Shown piece by piece: positions 1 through 8,342 of a stretch of 64,000 nucleotides of DNA; positions within the stretch are counted from its first letter, which is position 1; each line of letters begins with the position of its first letter. The stretch comes from TMED27 sp041397865 (GTDB lineage: Bacteria; Pseudomonadota; Alphaproteobacteria; Micavibrionales; Micavibrionaceae). Under the pieces are notes generated by a model. That model was not told where the DNA came from, made no database searches, and worked only from the letters and a program-made list of their open reading frames with translations. The stretch covers positions 62,001 to 126,000 of the forward strand of contig JAWKVT010000003.1 of assembly GCA_041397865.1 (NCBI GenBank), given 5' to 3'. Made by a program: the position numbers and the translations under genes.

Positions 1-93
1 CGGCAAATACAGCATTCCCGCCATCCACGACATAACGCTGATAATATGCAGCGCCCTGAGCCATTCATAATTCTGAGATAATATTTCCTGCAT
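1..93 (-). CDS. hemJ: HemJ-type protoporphyrinogen oxidase, N-terminus only
   Basis: Only the first 31 codons are present; the gene runs off the left edge. The translation starts MQEILSQNYEWLRALHIISV and continues into a Met/Trp/Gly-rich stretch ending in LYLP. This matches the first membrane helix of HemJ, whose conserved His is the one in ALHII. HemJ is the membrane haem-protein form of protoporphyrinogen IX oxidase, the step before ferrochelatase. The start codon abuts the hemH stop (hemH ends at 94), so hemE-hemH-hemJ probably form one operon read leftward. The fragment is too short for certainty, but the position beside hemH supports the call. Confidence 0.75.
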   Translation of the reverse strand, partial: MQEILSQNYEWLRALHIISVMSWMAGMLYLP

Positions 94-1137
94 TTAAATT
101 TCTCCTTGCCGCATACAACATTGGCCGAATTCAGGCGGGCAGGGGGCTTTAAACCCTTCAGAAGCAATGCCCAGCCTATCTAAATGCGCCTTCACAAGCC
201 CCGCCAGCCCAGCAATAAACGCTTCATGCGTCCCCGCCGTAGCCGCGCGGTAATATCCCTTTTGCCCGATCTTCTGCGCCTCTTCTTTATACTCAATATC
301 AAGCTCAACCAGCGTTTCCACATGTTCCTGCGTAAATGCATGCGGATAAATCACCACCGCTTTGCCATCCCGCGCCGCTTTTTCCAACGCCGCATCGAGC
401 GAAGGCCCAATCCATTTCATTGGCCCAACGCGGGACTGGTAACAAATCTGCCAATCCAGCCCTTTAATACCCAGCTCCTTCACAATCGCTTCCGCCGTTT
501 GCTCACACTGCCATTGATACGGATCGCCCTTCTCAATAACTTTCTCCGGCAAGCCATGCGCGGAAAAAAGCACCCGCGGCGCTTCATGCCCGTCCTTAAC
601 CGCCTGCTCATATTGCCCACGAATATTCTCCACCGACGCTCTCACAAAACCCGCATTGGCGTGATAACAACAAACCATCGAAACCGGAATATCAAGACCC
701 GCCTCACGCGAAGACTTCTTCCACCGCTCCAAAGAAGATTTTGTCGTCGTCGTTGAAAATTGCGGATAAAGCGGCAAAAGCACAATTTTCTCCGCCCCCC
801 AGTCCCGCACCTCCCGCGCCACTTGCGCCGCCATCGGATGCCAATACCGCATGCACACAAATGTTTTAAAATCACCGCCCAATGCTTTTTCCAAAGCCTG
901 CGCTTGCTGCGCCGTATTTTCAAGAAGCGGCGATTTATCACCAAGCTCCCTATAGCTCTCCCCTGCTTCACGCTTTGAGCGCTTCTTACTAATCAACTTC
1001 GCCAGAAAAAACCGCAGCGGCGCAGGCAAAGCAATAATATTTTTATCCATAAAAAAGTTAAACAAAAACGGCTCAATCGCCGTCTTGGAATCCGGCCCGC
1101 CAAGATTAAAAAGTACAACTGCAACCTTCTCGCCCAT
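94..1137 (-). CDS. hemH: Ferrochelatase
   Basis: The 347-residue product inserts Fe2+ into protoporphyrin IX to make protoheme. It begins with the family signature VVLFNLGGP near residue 8, has the catalytic-site motif FSAHGLP at about 191-197 (His194), and the acidic EHVETLVELD segment near 271-280 that lines the metal path. Length is normal for the bacterial enzyme. The C-terminus carries a cysteine group (APCPPEFGQCC) of the kind seen in alphaproteobacterial ferrochelatases, where C-terminal cysteines can hold a [2Fe-2S] cluster; whether a cluster forms here is inference. It lies 4 nt downstream of hemE and directly before hemJ, so the three are likely cotranscribed. Confidence 0.96.
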   Translation of the reverse strand: MGEKVAVVLFNLGGPDSKTAIEPFLFNFFMDKNIIALPAPLRFFLAKLISKKRSKREAGESYRELGDKSPLLENTAQQAQALEKALGGDFKTFVCMRYWHPMAAQVAREVRDWGAEKIVLLPLYPQFSTTTTKSSLERWKKSSREAGLDIPVSMVCCYHANAGFVRASVENIRGQYEQAVKDGHEAPRVLFSAHGLPEKVIEKGDPYQWQCEQTAEAIVKELGIKGLDWQICYQSRVGPMKWIGPSLDAALEKAARDGKAVVIYPHAFTQEHVETLVELDIEYKEEAQKIGQKGYYRAATAGTHEAFIAGLAGLVKAHLDRLGIASEGFKAPCPPEFGQCCMRQGEI

Positions 1138-1141
1138 CCGC

Positions 1142-2188
1142 TCACCCGCCTCTAATCATTTTCACGAGAGCTTCAACATGCTCCACCGGCGTATCCTTGT
1201 GAATACCGTGCCCCAGATTAAAGACATACGCACCCCCCGATAAATCCCCCATAATTTTTTCAACTGCCAGCGCCATCGCATCCCCCCCGGCCATAAGCGC
1301 AAACGGATCGAGATTCCCCTGCACCGGGCAAAGCGTTTGCAACGCCCGCACTGCCCAATCCGTGGGCACATGCTGATCCAGCCCAAGCGCCGTAACCCCG
1401 GTCCCTTGAACATAACTCAAATAATTATACCCCGCGCCCTTGGGAAACCCGATAATCGGCACATGCGCATACGCATCACGCACCATCTCCACAATCCGCC
1501 GCGTCGGCTGAATGCACCAGCGCTTAAATCCATCCGCATCCAGCGCACCGGCCCAGCTATCAAAAATCTGCACCGCCTCCGCACCCGCTTTAATCTGATT
1601 AATCAAATACGTCGCCGTGGCCTCCACCAGCATATCAATCAACGCTCCAAACCCTTCCGGGTCGCGATAAGCCATCAACTTCACCTTCATAAAATCCCGC
1701 GATGACCCGCCCTCAACCATGTAAGTCGCCACCGTCCAGGGCGCACCAGCAAAACCGATCAACGCCGTACTGCTAAACCCCTCCGCCGACAAAGCCGTCT
1801 TCACATTCCCCAGCGCTTCATACACCGGGTCAAGCTTTGAAAATTCCGCATAATTCAAAGCTCCAATATCCAGCTCTCCCAGCTTCGGCCCTTCCCCTTC
1901 CGCAAATTCCAACGATTGCCCCAGCGCCATCGGCACAGTCAAAATATCCGAAAAAATAATCGCCGCATCCATCCCGAACCGCCGAACGGGCTGCATCGTA
2001 ATCTCACACGCCGCCCGCGGATCAAACGCCATCGCCAGAAACCCGCCCCTTTTCGCCCTAAGCTCACGATACTCCGGCAAATACCGCCCCGCCTGACGCA
2101 TAAACCAAAATGGCGGTCTTTCAGCTTTTACACCATTCAAAGCATCCAAAAACGGTTTATCGGTTTTCAAACTCTCAGCTGCAAACAT
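1142..2188 (-). CDS. hemE: Uroporphyrinogen decarboxylase
   Basis: The product decarboxylates the four acetate side chains of uroporphyrinogen III to give coproporphyrinogen III. The N-terminal family signature PPFWFMRQAGRYLPEYR is intact at about residues 25-41, with the Arg and Asp residues that hold the substrate, followed by ITMQPVRRFGMDAAIIFSDI and a C-terminal GHGIHKDTP segment. At 348 residues it is full length. It is the first gene of a leftward hemE-hemH-hemJ group and faces away from the candidate replication origin. In several Alphaproteobacteria hemE marks one edge of oriC, which is why the gap on its 5' side matters. Confidence 0.97.
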   Translation of the reverse strand: MFAAESLKTDKPFLDALNGVKAERPPFWFMRQAGRYLPEYRELRAKRGGFLAMAFDPRAACEITMQPVRRFGMDAAIIFSDILTVPMALGQSLEFAEGEGPKLGELDIGALNYAEFSKLDPVYEALGNVKTALSAEGFSSTALIGFAGAPWTVATYMVEGGSSRDFMKVKLMAYRDPEGFGALIDMLVEATATYLINQIKAGAEAVQIFDSWAGALDADGFKRWCIQPTRRIVEMVRDAYAHVPIIGFPKGAGYNYLSYVQGTGVTALGLDQHVPTDWAVRALQTLCPVQGNLDPFALMAGGDAMALAVEKIMGDLSGGAYVFNLGHGIHKDTPVEHVEALVKMIRGG

Positions 2189-2578
2189 CCATTCAAATCC
2201 ATTTCATCATTCCGGCCACTCTGCCCCATTGAAGCTCGCTATACTAATTATATATTTATTTTTAAAAAGAGTTTTTATAGTTATAGGTCCTGTGAATAAC
2301 GGGCACAGATTTAGCCCCCATTTTTACCCCCAAACACCAGCATAAGAACACTCCTTATTTCTTAACGATTCGCGATGATTCCCCCAGATAAATTAAAACA
2401 AACAATAATCCGTTTTCCCCATGGGGATGACTCTCATTTAAAAATCGGCATGAAATGGGTGTAACTTCCTCCCGGATTTTTCCTGTGATTCTTTGGCAAC
2501 TTACACACAGACCTATGCGCAGAATCGATTCTGTGTTAATCATTAAAACAGAATATATGCTAACGCAGCGGATTTCTT
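2189..2578. other. oriC: Candidate chromosomal replication origin (oriC)
   Basis: This 390-bp gap lies 5' of hemE. Seen directly: a 45-bp run of almost pure A/T at 2239-2284, immediately followed by a DnaA box (TGTGAATAA at 2291-2299, the complement of TTATTCACA); a near-box TTACACACA at 2501-2509; a 12-bp palindrome TCCCCATGGGGA at 2416-2427; and a 14-bp palindrome CAGAATCGATTCTG at 2520-2533 holding two overlapping GANTC (CcrM-type) sites. Known: in Caulobacter and Rickettsia the origin lies between hemE and an RP001/ppsR-type gene. Here four extra genes separate this gap from ppsR. One exact box is fewer than usual, so the call rests mainly on synteny and the AT-rich run. Confidence 0.55.
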
Positions 2579-3193
2579 ATGTATCAAGAAGCTTTCACAA
2601 AGCTGGAACTCGATGAAACAGCCCTGATTTTAGACAGGCTGAACCCGGAATTTGATGGAAGTGTTTTCGATCCTGTAGAAACGACCGTGCTTGCACAAAA
2701 CATCCGATTCTACCCCGGATTCAGGATTCTTGATATCGCTGATTATGGCACCATACCGCCGCTGCGGCGCTTTGTTCTTTACAGCGCCGATATGTTTTCG
2801 ATTCTGGACTTCTCAAATGAACCGCTCTACGCCCTTAATCAAAAACTTCCCATAGATTTAAATGAAAATAATGTTGCAGATTATATTCGGTTTTTCTTCA
2901 CTTACGTAAGAGGACGTCATGGCCGTTTTATCATCACTGAAAGTGTTGACGATATAAACTGGAAAGAAGAACCGCCGCCAACAGCGCGCAAAGCTATCGG
3001 GAAAATGCTGACGCCCGTAAAACTCGAAAAAAAGGATGAAAACGGAAACTATCATTTAAATGCCTGTATGGTTTTCAAAGACAGCCTGTTCAAAAGCCGT
3101 ATAAAAGTTGAGCCAAACGGCTTCGTATCCTTAAGTGATGAGGAGTTATTGGTCGAGGATATGCCCGTTCTGGATGACACATTCGGGCAATAA
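2579..3193 (+). CDS. Uncharacterised protein, paralogue of the gene at 60468
   Basis: The 204-residue product has no signal peptide or membrane segment and belongs to no family I recognise. It is clearly related to the 206-residue product encoded at 60468-61088: both begin MY, both have the core NV(A/L)DY(I/L)RFF..(Y/F)VRG near residues 97-110, followed by a (T/E)-S/T acidic stretch, then a Y-H/Y-L-..-A-(C/V)-(M/V)-F segment and an acidic C-terminus with a two-residue (L/I)-A/V-D-(M/L)-P-V signature. Upstream is the candidate origin; downstream are two tandem decayed metallopeptidase-like genes. A soluble cytoplasmic protein is the only safe statement about its role. Confidence 0.8.
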   Translation: MYQEAFTKLELDETALILDRLNPEFDGSVFDPVETTVLAQNIRFYPGFRILDIADYGTIPPLRRFVLYSADMFSILDFSNEPLYALNQKLPIDLNENNVADYIRFFFTYVRGRHGRFIITESVDDINWKEEPPPTARKAIGKMLTPVKLEKKDENGNYHLNACMVFKDSLFKSRIKVEPNGFVSLSDEELLVEDMPVLDDTFGQ

Positions 3194-3293
3194 AGCCTCA
3201 AATTATCCGATACTGCTGGAAAATTTTATCGTACCGGAACGTCAGAAAAATTAACCTCATATCAATGAAAAATAATATTACGTAAACTAAAAA

Positions 3294-3308
3294 TTAACAC
3301 TAGGTTAA
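3294..3308 (+). promoter_or_regulatory. Possible CtrA binding site
   Basis: TTAA (3294-3297), seven bases, TTAA (3305-3308) matches the TTAA-N7-TTAA consensus of the alphaproteobacterial cell-cycle regulator CtrA, with the preferred C after the first half-site. It lies in the 293-bp gap before the gene at 3487, in an AT-rich stretch next to the candidate origin. Such a site is expected about once or twice by chance in a window this long, so the location is what makes it worth recording. Confidence 0.35.
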
Positions 3309-3486
3309 ATCCCGTACATTATTTGCGATAACATAGGCTATTTCTTTGATTTTTCCCGATTTTTTCGATTTTTAGAAAGGTTCCGTTAAGGAATTAAGCG
3401 CCATAATGGAATCATAAGCCGTAAAAAAGCGGCAAGGGCATTTACAAATTAGGGTTCTTTAAAAACATCAAAAAATTGGGTTCATT

Positions 3487-4836
3487 ATGAGCGATTCATT
3501 TGGGGACATTACGAGACAAAATCAAAGTGTAAAAACGGTTTGCCGGGTTGCTTACACGATTAACGGTGTGCAGCCGGTCATCAGCACGATTATTGATGAC
3601 CAGCCGCTTTTTTACATGGATTTTAATTACAGCTATGAAGACGAAGAGGATATGAGATTCGATGCTGCCGATATTGGCATTCTGGAAAGTGAAATCTGTG
3701 CTTTAAAAAACGAAATAGGAACCATCGAAAGATTATCGAAAAATTTTGTCAGGGAAAGTGACGAAAAAGTTGAAGAGTTTTTAGATGATGCAAGTTTCAT
3801 GACAAACACTGCGCAAATATATGAAGAATTTCCAATAGAAAATCTCATAGAAATCTTGCGCGAAAGCCGCTTGGCCACCGCTTATCTGGCATGTGCGGAA
3901 AAATACGACGTAAACGTAAAATACTCGGCCCAGATTGAAACCGCACAATATGACCGCAATGCGGGGCTTATCCTTGTTAATCCAAATCTGGATATAGTCG
4001 ATCAGCAATTAATAACGGTTCAGGAATTGCGCCGCCATTGGCAGCATCGCCAGGGTGTATTAATCCATCCGCTTATGTTTCATCCTGATAACGCGATTCT
4101 TGTAAACCGGGCGCAAGTCGCCGATCTGGTCGTATCCATGATCCGTGTGGCGTGGGAGCTTCAGCTTTCCGGAGAAAAAGAAGTTTGGGAGCGCATCGAA
4201 AACTCATCCATGGCCGATCTGGGCCGCGCCTTTGCCCGCGAAGCTTTTCTCGATTTTCGCACCATTAATAACGGACAGGCCGCTGCGGCTGTTTTCGAAG
4301 CATGGTTCCTGAGTGAAAGATGCAGAGCGCAAGATAAAGTTATTATCAATCAAATGCTTGCTGATTATAAAGGCTATGTTTTTGACCTGAAGGAAGCTGA
4401 GCAAAACATCACACCATCCTTAATTGCTGCGCTGGGTGAAATGCCTTTCGGCAAAAATTACCTGGCAGAACATGCCGTCACCATCATGGAAGATGCGATA
4501 TTTACCGATGTGCGTGATCGTTCAAACGCGAATTTCCTTTGGTTTATCAAGTTTGAGCGCTCTTTCCGCGAATCGGAACAGGAGTTGCAAACATCCGCCC
4601 CATCATCCGCAGGAGACATTCGTTTTTCTGCATCATATCTCGAAGGGGTTCAGGATCATGCATTCACAGGGCAATCAGCACAGGTCATTTCATTATTTAC
4701 AGAAGAATGTAACGAAGCAGGGGATAAATCTGGAAAAGACGGCGGACGCTTGGCACCAAAGCCGCGTCCAAAACGAACAAATAATAAGAGCGAAGACTCA
4801 AACATCGTATATATCCGGCGCTTTCCTACAGAATAG
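3487..4836 (+). CDS. DUF6782-like protein with degenerate metallopeptidase motif
   Basis: The 449-residue product is predicted cytoplasmic, without signal peptide. Its middle part (about residues 160-300) resembles a putative zinc-metallopeptidase domain that I know from other Alphaproteobacteria with a helix of the form HELRHAWQ. Here the equivalent helix reads QELRRHWQ (about residues 179-186), so both histidines of HExxH are gone. Conserved follow-on segments are VVSMIRVAWEL, ARAFAREAF-like and NNGQAAAAVFEAWF. The C-terminal 100 residues are low-complexity and basic (PKPRPKRTNNK). The next gene encodes a shorter relative. A catalytic role is unlikely; regulation or binding is a guess. There is no strong ribosome binding site before this ATG. 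Confidence 0.7.
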   Translation: MSDSFGDITRQNQSVKTVCRVAYTINGVQPVISTIIDDQPLFYMDFNYSYEDEEDMRFDAADIGILESEICALKNEIGTIERLSKNFVRESDEKVEEFLDDASFMTNTAQIYEEFPIENLIEILRESRLATAYLACAEKYDVNVKYSAQIETAQYDRNAGLILVNPNLDIVDQQLITVQELRRHWQHRQGVLIHPLMFHPDNAILVNRAQVADLVVSMIRVAWELQLSGEKEVWERIENSSMADLGRAFAREAFLDFRTINNGQAAAAVFEAWFLSERCRAQDKVIINQMLADYKGYVFDLKEAEQNITPSLIAALGEMPFGKNYLAEHAVTIMEDAIFTDVRDRSNANFLWFIKFERSFRESEQELQTSAPSSAGDIRFSASYLEGVQDHAFTGQSAQVISLFTEECNEAGDKSGKDGGRLAPKPRPKRTNNKSEDSNIVYIRRFPTE

Positions 4837-4891
4837 GCAAGTGCAGGAATCTCAAAAGCGGTTTTTCGATCTGCGTAACGGGGAGTGTGGC

Positions 4892-5971
4892 ATGAGCGAT
4901 CATGATTCACAAAAAAAAGAAAATATAAATACGGAAAAAACAGGCTCTTCTGCTGATTTCAAACCTGTAAATTTTCAAAAACAAACATGTATAGCGCCAT
5001 CATTAAAGGCGTTTCGTGAATCATCCTGCGAATCATGGACGATCGGGGATCTATCCGAAGAATCGTCTTCTGCAGCAACGCCGGATAGTAAATATGGAAT
5101 TTTGTCATGGGCCGTTGCGCATCTTGCAAACAGCCCGGCGGCATGCGCGATGCTGAAAGAAGCGGAAAAAGAAAACTGGTCTTTTGCGCTCGAATCGCTG
5201 GGTGGGCCGGACTTTCATCTGGATGTTCCTGAAAAGCTCATCGTTCTGGATAATCAGGATTTAATGACGGGAGCTTTGGGTCGCTCGGAATATTTCAAAA
5301 ACGCGGTTTTGGTATCCATGATCCGCGCTCTGCGTGATGTATGGCAGGAAAAACGCCACGGTGCTTTTGATATACAATACGGTCCCGAAGCCGTCTTAAT
5401 GCTTGAGCGCATCCGCGCTGCCGATCTTGACATACTTGCTGTCCTCGTGGGCTGGGAACTGCGCGGTGAAGGAAAAGGCAGCCTGTGGCGTCACCTTATA
5501 GGCTCTGAAGACGGCGATATTGCCATGCGTTTTTCAGGTTTTCTGGAGCGTGATCCGTCCTCCCTGTTTAACGGCAAGGCTCTGGCCGCAGCGTTCACAC
5601 AATGGTTTCGCAATGATCGCCGCGTTGATAGCTGCGATCATGAGGTTCTGAATTATCTCGACGATATCGTAGAGTGCAGTAACTCTTGCCAAGAATCTTT
5701 TGGCTGTAAAAAACTCACACCTGTTGGTGCAGAAACGCTTTCATGCTTGCCGGACAAAACCGCCTATCTTCAGGGGCAGGGCAGAGAAATTATCGGCAAT
5801 CCGCTTTATACGGGTCTCACAGACCCGATCAATCAGGCCCATTTCATGCAGATCATGTACGACCTAAAAGTCGTACGCGTACAGAGCGTACCCTTCCGCG
5901 ATGCAAGGCTGGCCGAGATGATTTTCCCCGGCGGCGAATTTACCGCTGATGATGAAGATGTAATTCATTAA
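4892..5971 (+). CDS. DUF6782-like protein, second tandem copy
   Basis: The 359-residue product is related to the one just upstream. Shared blocks are LVSMIRALRDVWQEKR (the peptidase-helix position), LDILAVLVGWELRGEGKGSLW and LFNGKALAAAFTQWFRNDRR, and both end in a region with a conserved Asn-Pro-Leu followed by hydrophobic segments. The metal-binding helix is eroded further here: RALRD in place of HELRH. I place the start at ATG 4892 because it follows a GGGGAG ribosome site by 7 nt; the same frame is open back to 4424 but would overlap the upstream gene by more than 400 bp in another frame. The gap to the upstream stop is 55 bp, so cotranscription is likely. Confidence 0.68.
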   Translation: MSDHDSQKKENINTEKTGSSADFKPVNFQKQTCIAPSLKAFRESSCESWTIGDLSEESSSAATPDSKYGILSWAVAHLANSPAACAMLKEAEKENWSFALESLGGPDFHLDVPEKLIVLDNQDLMTGALGRSEYFKNAVLVSMIRALRDVWQEKRHGAFDIQYGPEAVLMLERIRAADLDILAVLVGWELRGEGKGSLWRHLIGSEDGDIAMRFSGFLERDPSSLFNGKALAAAFTQWFRNDRRVDSCDHEVLNYLDDIVECSNSCQESFGCKKLTPVGAETLSCLPDKTAYLQGQGREIIGNPLYTGLTDPINQAHFMQIMYDLKVVRVQSVPFRDARLAEMIFPGGEFTADDEDVIH

Positions 5972-6014
5972 ACTTAGCTTTACAGAAAAGACATGAAAAG
6001 ATAGAAAATATGGC

Positions 6015-6824
6015 ATGTCACAAAATCACAAGCAAAAAAAAGAGCAATCACCATTCAGACATTTAAGATTGGCAATATTGTTGCTGATACTTGCCTTTCT
6101 TGCCACGCCGCATTTGCGTAGTTCACTCGATACAATCCGGCAAAACCCCGATCAATATGAACACCATTATTCATTTGGTCTGACCTTTCCTTTTGTTGGC
6201 AGTTACTACCTCATGAAACCGGAAAACTACGACCCGGCAAAGCAATATCCCTTGGTTGTCGCTCTACATGGCGTTAGCAAACACGCTTATCCTGCAGAAG
6301 CATTGGCACAACCGGATTTCAGGAAAAAGTATCCGTTCTTTATAATGGTTCCGATTGCTCCCGGGCAGGCATTTTGGGCCACACCGAAAAACAAAAATTA
6401 CCAGATGGATCAAGGAGCGCTGCCTTGGCCGGACCATTTGCCATTAGTCATTTCCGGGATAGAAGGCATTGCCTCACAATACAATATCAACAAATCTAAG
6501 ATTATAATTACCGGGCATTCAATGGGCGCAAGCGGCGTTATCGGCGCTTTGGAACGTTACCCTGATTATTTTTCCGGTGGAATCGGTTCATCCGGCGTCT
6601 GGGACCCTAACCAGATATCCAATATTCGCACACCACTATTCATATTCCATGGAACGCAGGACGCTGCGGTCCCTGTGCATTACGCCACAGCTCTAAAAGA
6701 AGCTGCGCGAAATAAAGGGCGGCTTATTCGCGTTCATATCTTGGAAAACCGTGGTCACGAAATTGGCAGCGTTATTTATAAAAGTCCGCAAGTCTGGGAT
6801 AATTTAATAGCGGCACTAAAATAA
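6015..6824 (+). CDS. Alpha/beta-hydrolase (esterase), membrane-anchored or exported
   Basis: The product (269 residues) has a basic N-terminus followed by a single hydrophobic segment at about 18-31 (LRLAILLLILAFLATP), so it is exported or anchored on the periplasmic side. A complete hydrolase triad is visible: nucleophile Ser169 in GHSMG, Asp216 in FHGTQDAAVP, and His248 in NRGHEIG. The oxyanion loop is LVVALHG near 81-86. The fold resembles the phospholipase/PHB-depolymerase-like esterases; the substrate cannot be read from sequence. It is the last gene of the accessory block and ends 55 bp before ppsR. Confidence 0.8.
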   Translation: MSQNHKQKKEQSPFRHLRLAILLLILAFLATPHLRSSLDTIRQNPDQYEHHYSFGLTFPFVGSYYLMKPENYDPAKQYPLVVALHGVSKHAYPAEALAQPDFRKKYPFFIMVPIAPGQAFWATPKNKNYQMDQGALPWPDHLPLVISGIEGIASQYNINKSKIIITGHSMGASGVIGALERYPDYFSGGIGSSGVWDPNQISNIRTPLFIFHGTQDAAVPVHYATALKEAARNKGRLIRVHILENRGHEIGSVIYKSPQVWDNLIAALK

Positions 6825-6879
6825 TTCTGATTATACTTTGCCCGATTGCTTTAGCCCGTAATCCCTTTAATATGGGCGC

Positions 6880-7764
6880 ATGAGCAAGCAAGAACCGCCC
6901 AAAGAAGAATCCAAACAATTCCACCTGCATCTGGTGTCCGATGCAACCGGCACAACGCTGCTCGGTCTGGCCCGCGCCTGCCTTGCGCAGTTCGAACATA
7001 TCGAGCCGGTGCAGAAATTCTGGCCGCTTGTGCGCTCTGAACGGCAATTAGAGCGCATTATAGCCCGTATCAAGGAAACCCCCGGACCCGTAATCTTTAC
7101 CCTTGTTGATCCTAATATGCGCCGCCGCCTGCAGGATTTCTGCGATGAAATGGGCATCCCTTGCGTTGCCGTTCTCGATCCTATTATCCGCAGCCTGTCC
7201 TCTTATCTGGGTGAACACGCCGTCGGTGTCCCGGGCTTGCAGCACGCCATGGATGATGCGTATTTCAAACGCGTTGAAGCCATTGATTATGCCATGCGCC
7301 ACGATGACGGCAAAACCCTGAAAGGACTTTCAAAGGCCGATGTTATTCTGGTCGGCGTGTCGCGTACGTCAAAAACCCCAACATCCGTGTTCCTCGCTCG
7401 GCGCGGGATCAAGGTCGCCAACATCCCGCTGGTTCCCGGCGTCGAAGTGCCCAATGAAAAGCTTTCATTGGAACGGCCCATGTATGTCGGCCTGACCGCC
7501 TCTCCTCAGCGTTTGATGCATCTGCGCCGCACGCGGCTAAATTCAAACGGGGAAGCGGTACCGGAACATGTCAAAGACAATCTATATCTCGATGAGGAAG
7601 AAATCGAAGAAGAAGTTCGTCTTGCCCGCCGGATGTTCAGCAAGAAAGACTGGCCTGTGATTGATGTGACAAAACGCTCTATCGAAGAAACCGCGGCTGA
7701 GATTATGGCGCTTTTGCAAAGCCGTCTCGATAAAATTGCAAAAGCAAAAGAGGCCAAGGAATGA
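6880..7764 (+). CDS. ppsR: PEP synthase / PPDK regulatory kinase-pyrophosphorylase (DUF299)
   Basis: The 294-residue product belongs to the DUF299 family. These enzymes switch phosphoenolpyruvate synthase or pyruvate phosphate dikinase off by ADP-dependent phosphorylation and on again by phosphate-dependent pyrophosphorylysis. The N-terminal LHLVSDATGTT and the P-loop-like GVSRTSKTPTS at 159-169 are family hallmarks, as is ANIPLVPGVE. The stop overlaps the maf start (ATGATG junction at 7761), opening a tightly packed run ppsR-maf-aroE-coaE. A gene of this family next to the origin on the side opposite hemE is typical of Alphaproteobacteria. Which of the two targets is used here is not shown. 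Confidence 0.93.
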   Translation: MSKQEPPKEESKQFHLHLVSDATGTTLLGLARACLAQFEHIEPVQKFWPLVRSERQLERIIARIKETPGPVIFTLVDPNMRRRLQDFCDEMGIPCVAVLDPIIRSLSSYLGEHAVGVPGLQHAMDDAYFKRVEAIDYAMRHDDGKTLKGLSKADVILVGVSRTSKTPTSVFLARRGIKVANIPLVPGVEVPNEKLSLERPMYVGLTASPQRLMHLRRTRLNSNGEAVPEHVKDNLYLDEEEIEEEVRLARRMFSKKDWPVIDVTKRSIEETAAEIMALLQSRLDKIAKAKEAKE

Positions 7765-8342
7765 TGCTGATTCTCGCATCGAAAAGCAGTGCGCGGCAAA
7801 ATATGCTCCGCGCTGCCGGACTCGAATTTGAAATCCGCCCCGCTGAAATTGATGAAAGCGTAGCGCAAAGCTCAAACGCCCCGCCTTCGGAAGTTGCGCA
7901 GGAACTCGCCCGCGCCAAAGCGTTGCATGTCGCCGCCGGGCACCCCGATGCGCTGGTCATCGGCTCCGACCAAATTCTGGAATGCGAAGGACAAATATTG
8001 ACTAAAGCTGCAAACAAAGATGAGGCCCGCGAAAAATTAAAAACCCTGCGCGGCAAAACCCATAGCCTTATCTCCGCTGTCACGCTCGCAAAAAACGATG
8101 AAATTTTATGGCAGCAAACCGGCAATGCATTTTTAACCATGCATAATTTTAATGATGATTTTTTAGAAAGCTATATCGAAAGGGCAGGGGAGGCGCTCAC
8201 CCGTTCCGTCGGCGCATATGAATTGGAATCTACAGGCGTGCAGCTATTCGAAACTATCAAAGGCGACTACTTCACAATCCTAGGCATGCCGCTTTTGCCG
8301 CTTCTGACATATCTACGGACGCAGCAAGGAATAGGCCTATGA
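7761..8342 (+). CDS. maf: Maf-family nucleotide pyrophosphatase
   Basis: The product (193 residues) is a Maf/YhdE-type enzyme that hydrolyses non-canonical or modified nucleoside triphosphates. It begins LILASKSSARQNML, the family start, although the usual SxSPRR is relaxed to SKSSARQ. The metal-binding Asp lies in VIGSDQILE at about residues 70-78, and the SVGAYELESTG and DYFTILGMPLLPLL blocks near the C-terminus are typical. It overlaps ppsR by 4 nt and aroE by 4 nt, so it is translationally coupled to both. The relaxed N-terminal motif leaves substrate preference open. Confidence 0.9.
   Translation: MMLILASKSSARQNMLRAAGLEFEIRPAEIDESVAQSSNAPPSEVAQELARAKALHVAAGHPDALVIGSDQILECEGQILTKAANKDEAREKLKTLRGKTHSLISAVTLAKNDEILWQQTGNAFLTMHNFNDDFLESYIERAGEALTRSVGAYELESTGVQLFETIKGDYFTILGMPLLPLLTYLRTQQGIGL

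Noticed and set aside
184..756. 190-codon plus-strand frame opposite hemH
   Set aside because: Arg/Pro-rich shadow of ferrochelatase, no family match.
4424..4891. Upstream extension of the second metallopeptidase-like gene
   Set aside because: It overlaps the preceding gene in another frame, is low in homology, and a good start with ribosome site exists at 4892.
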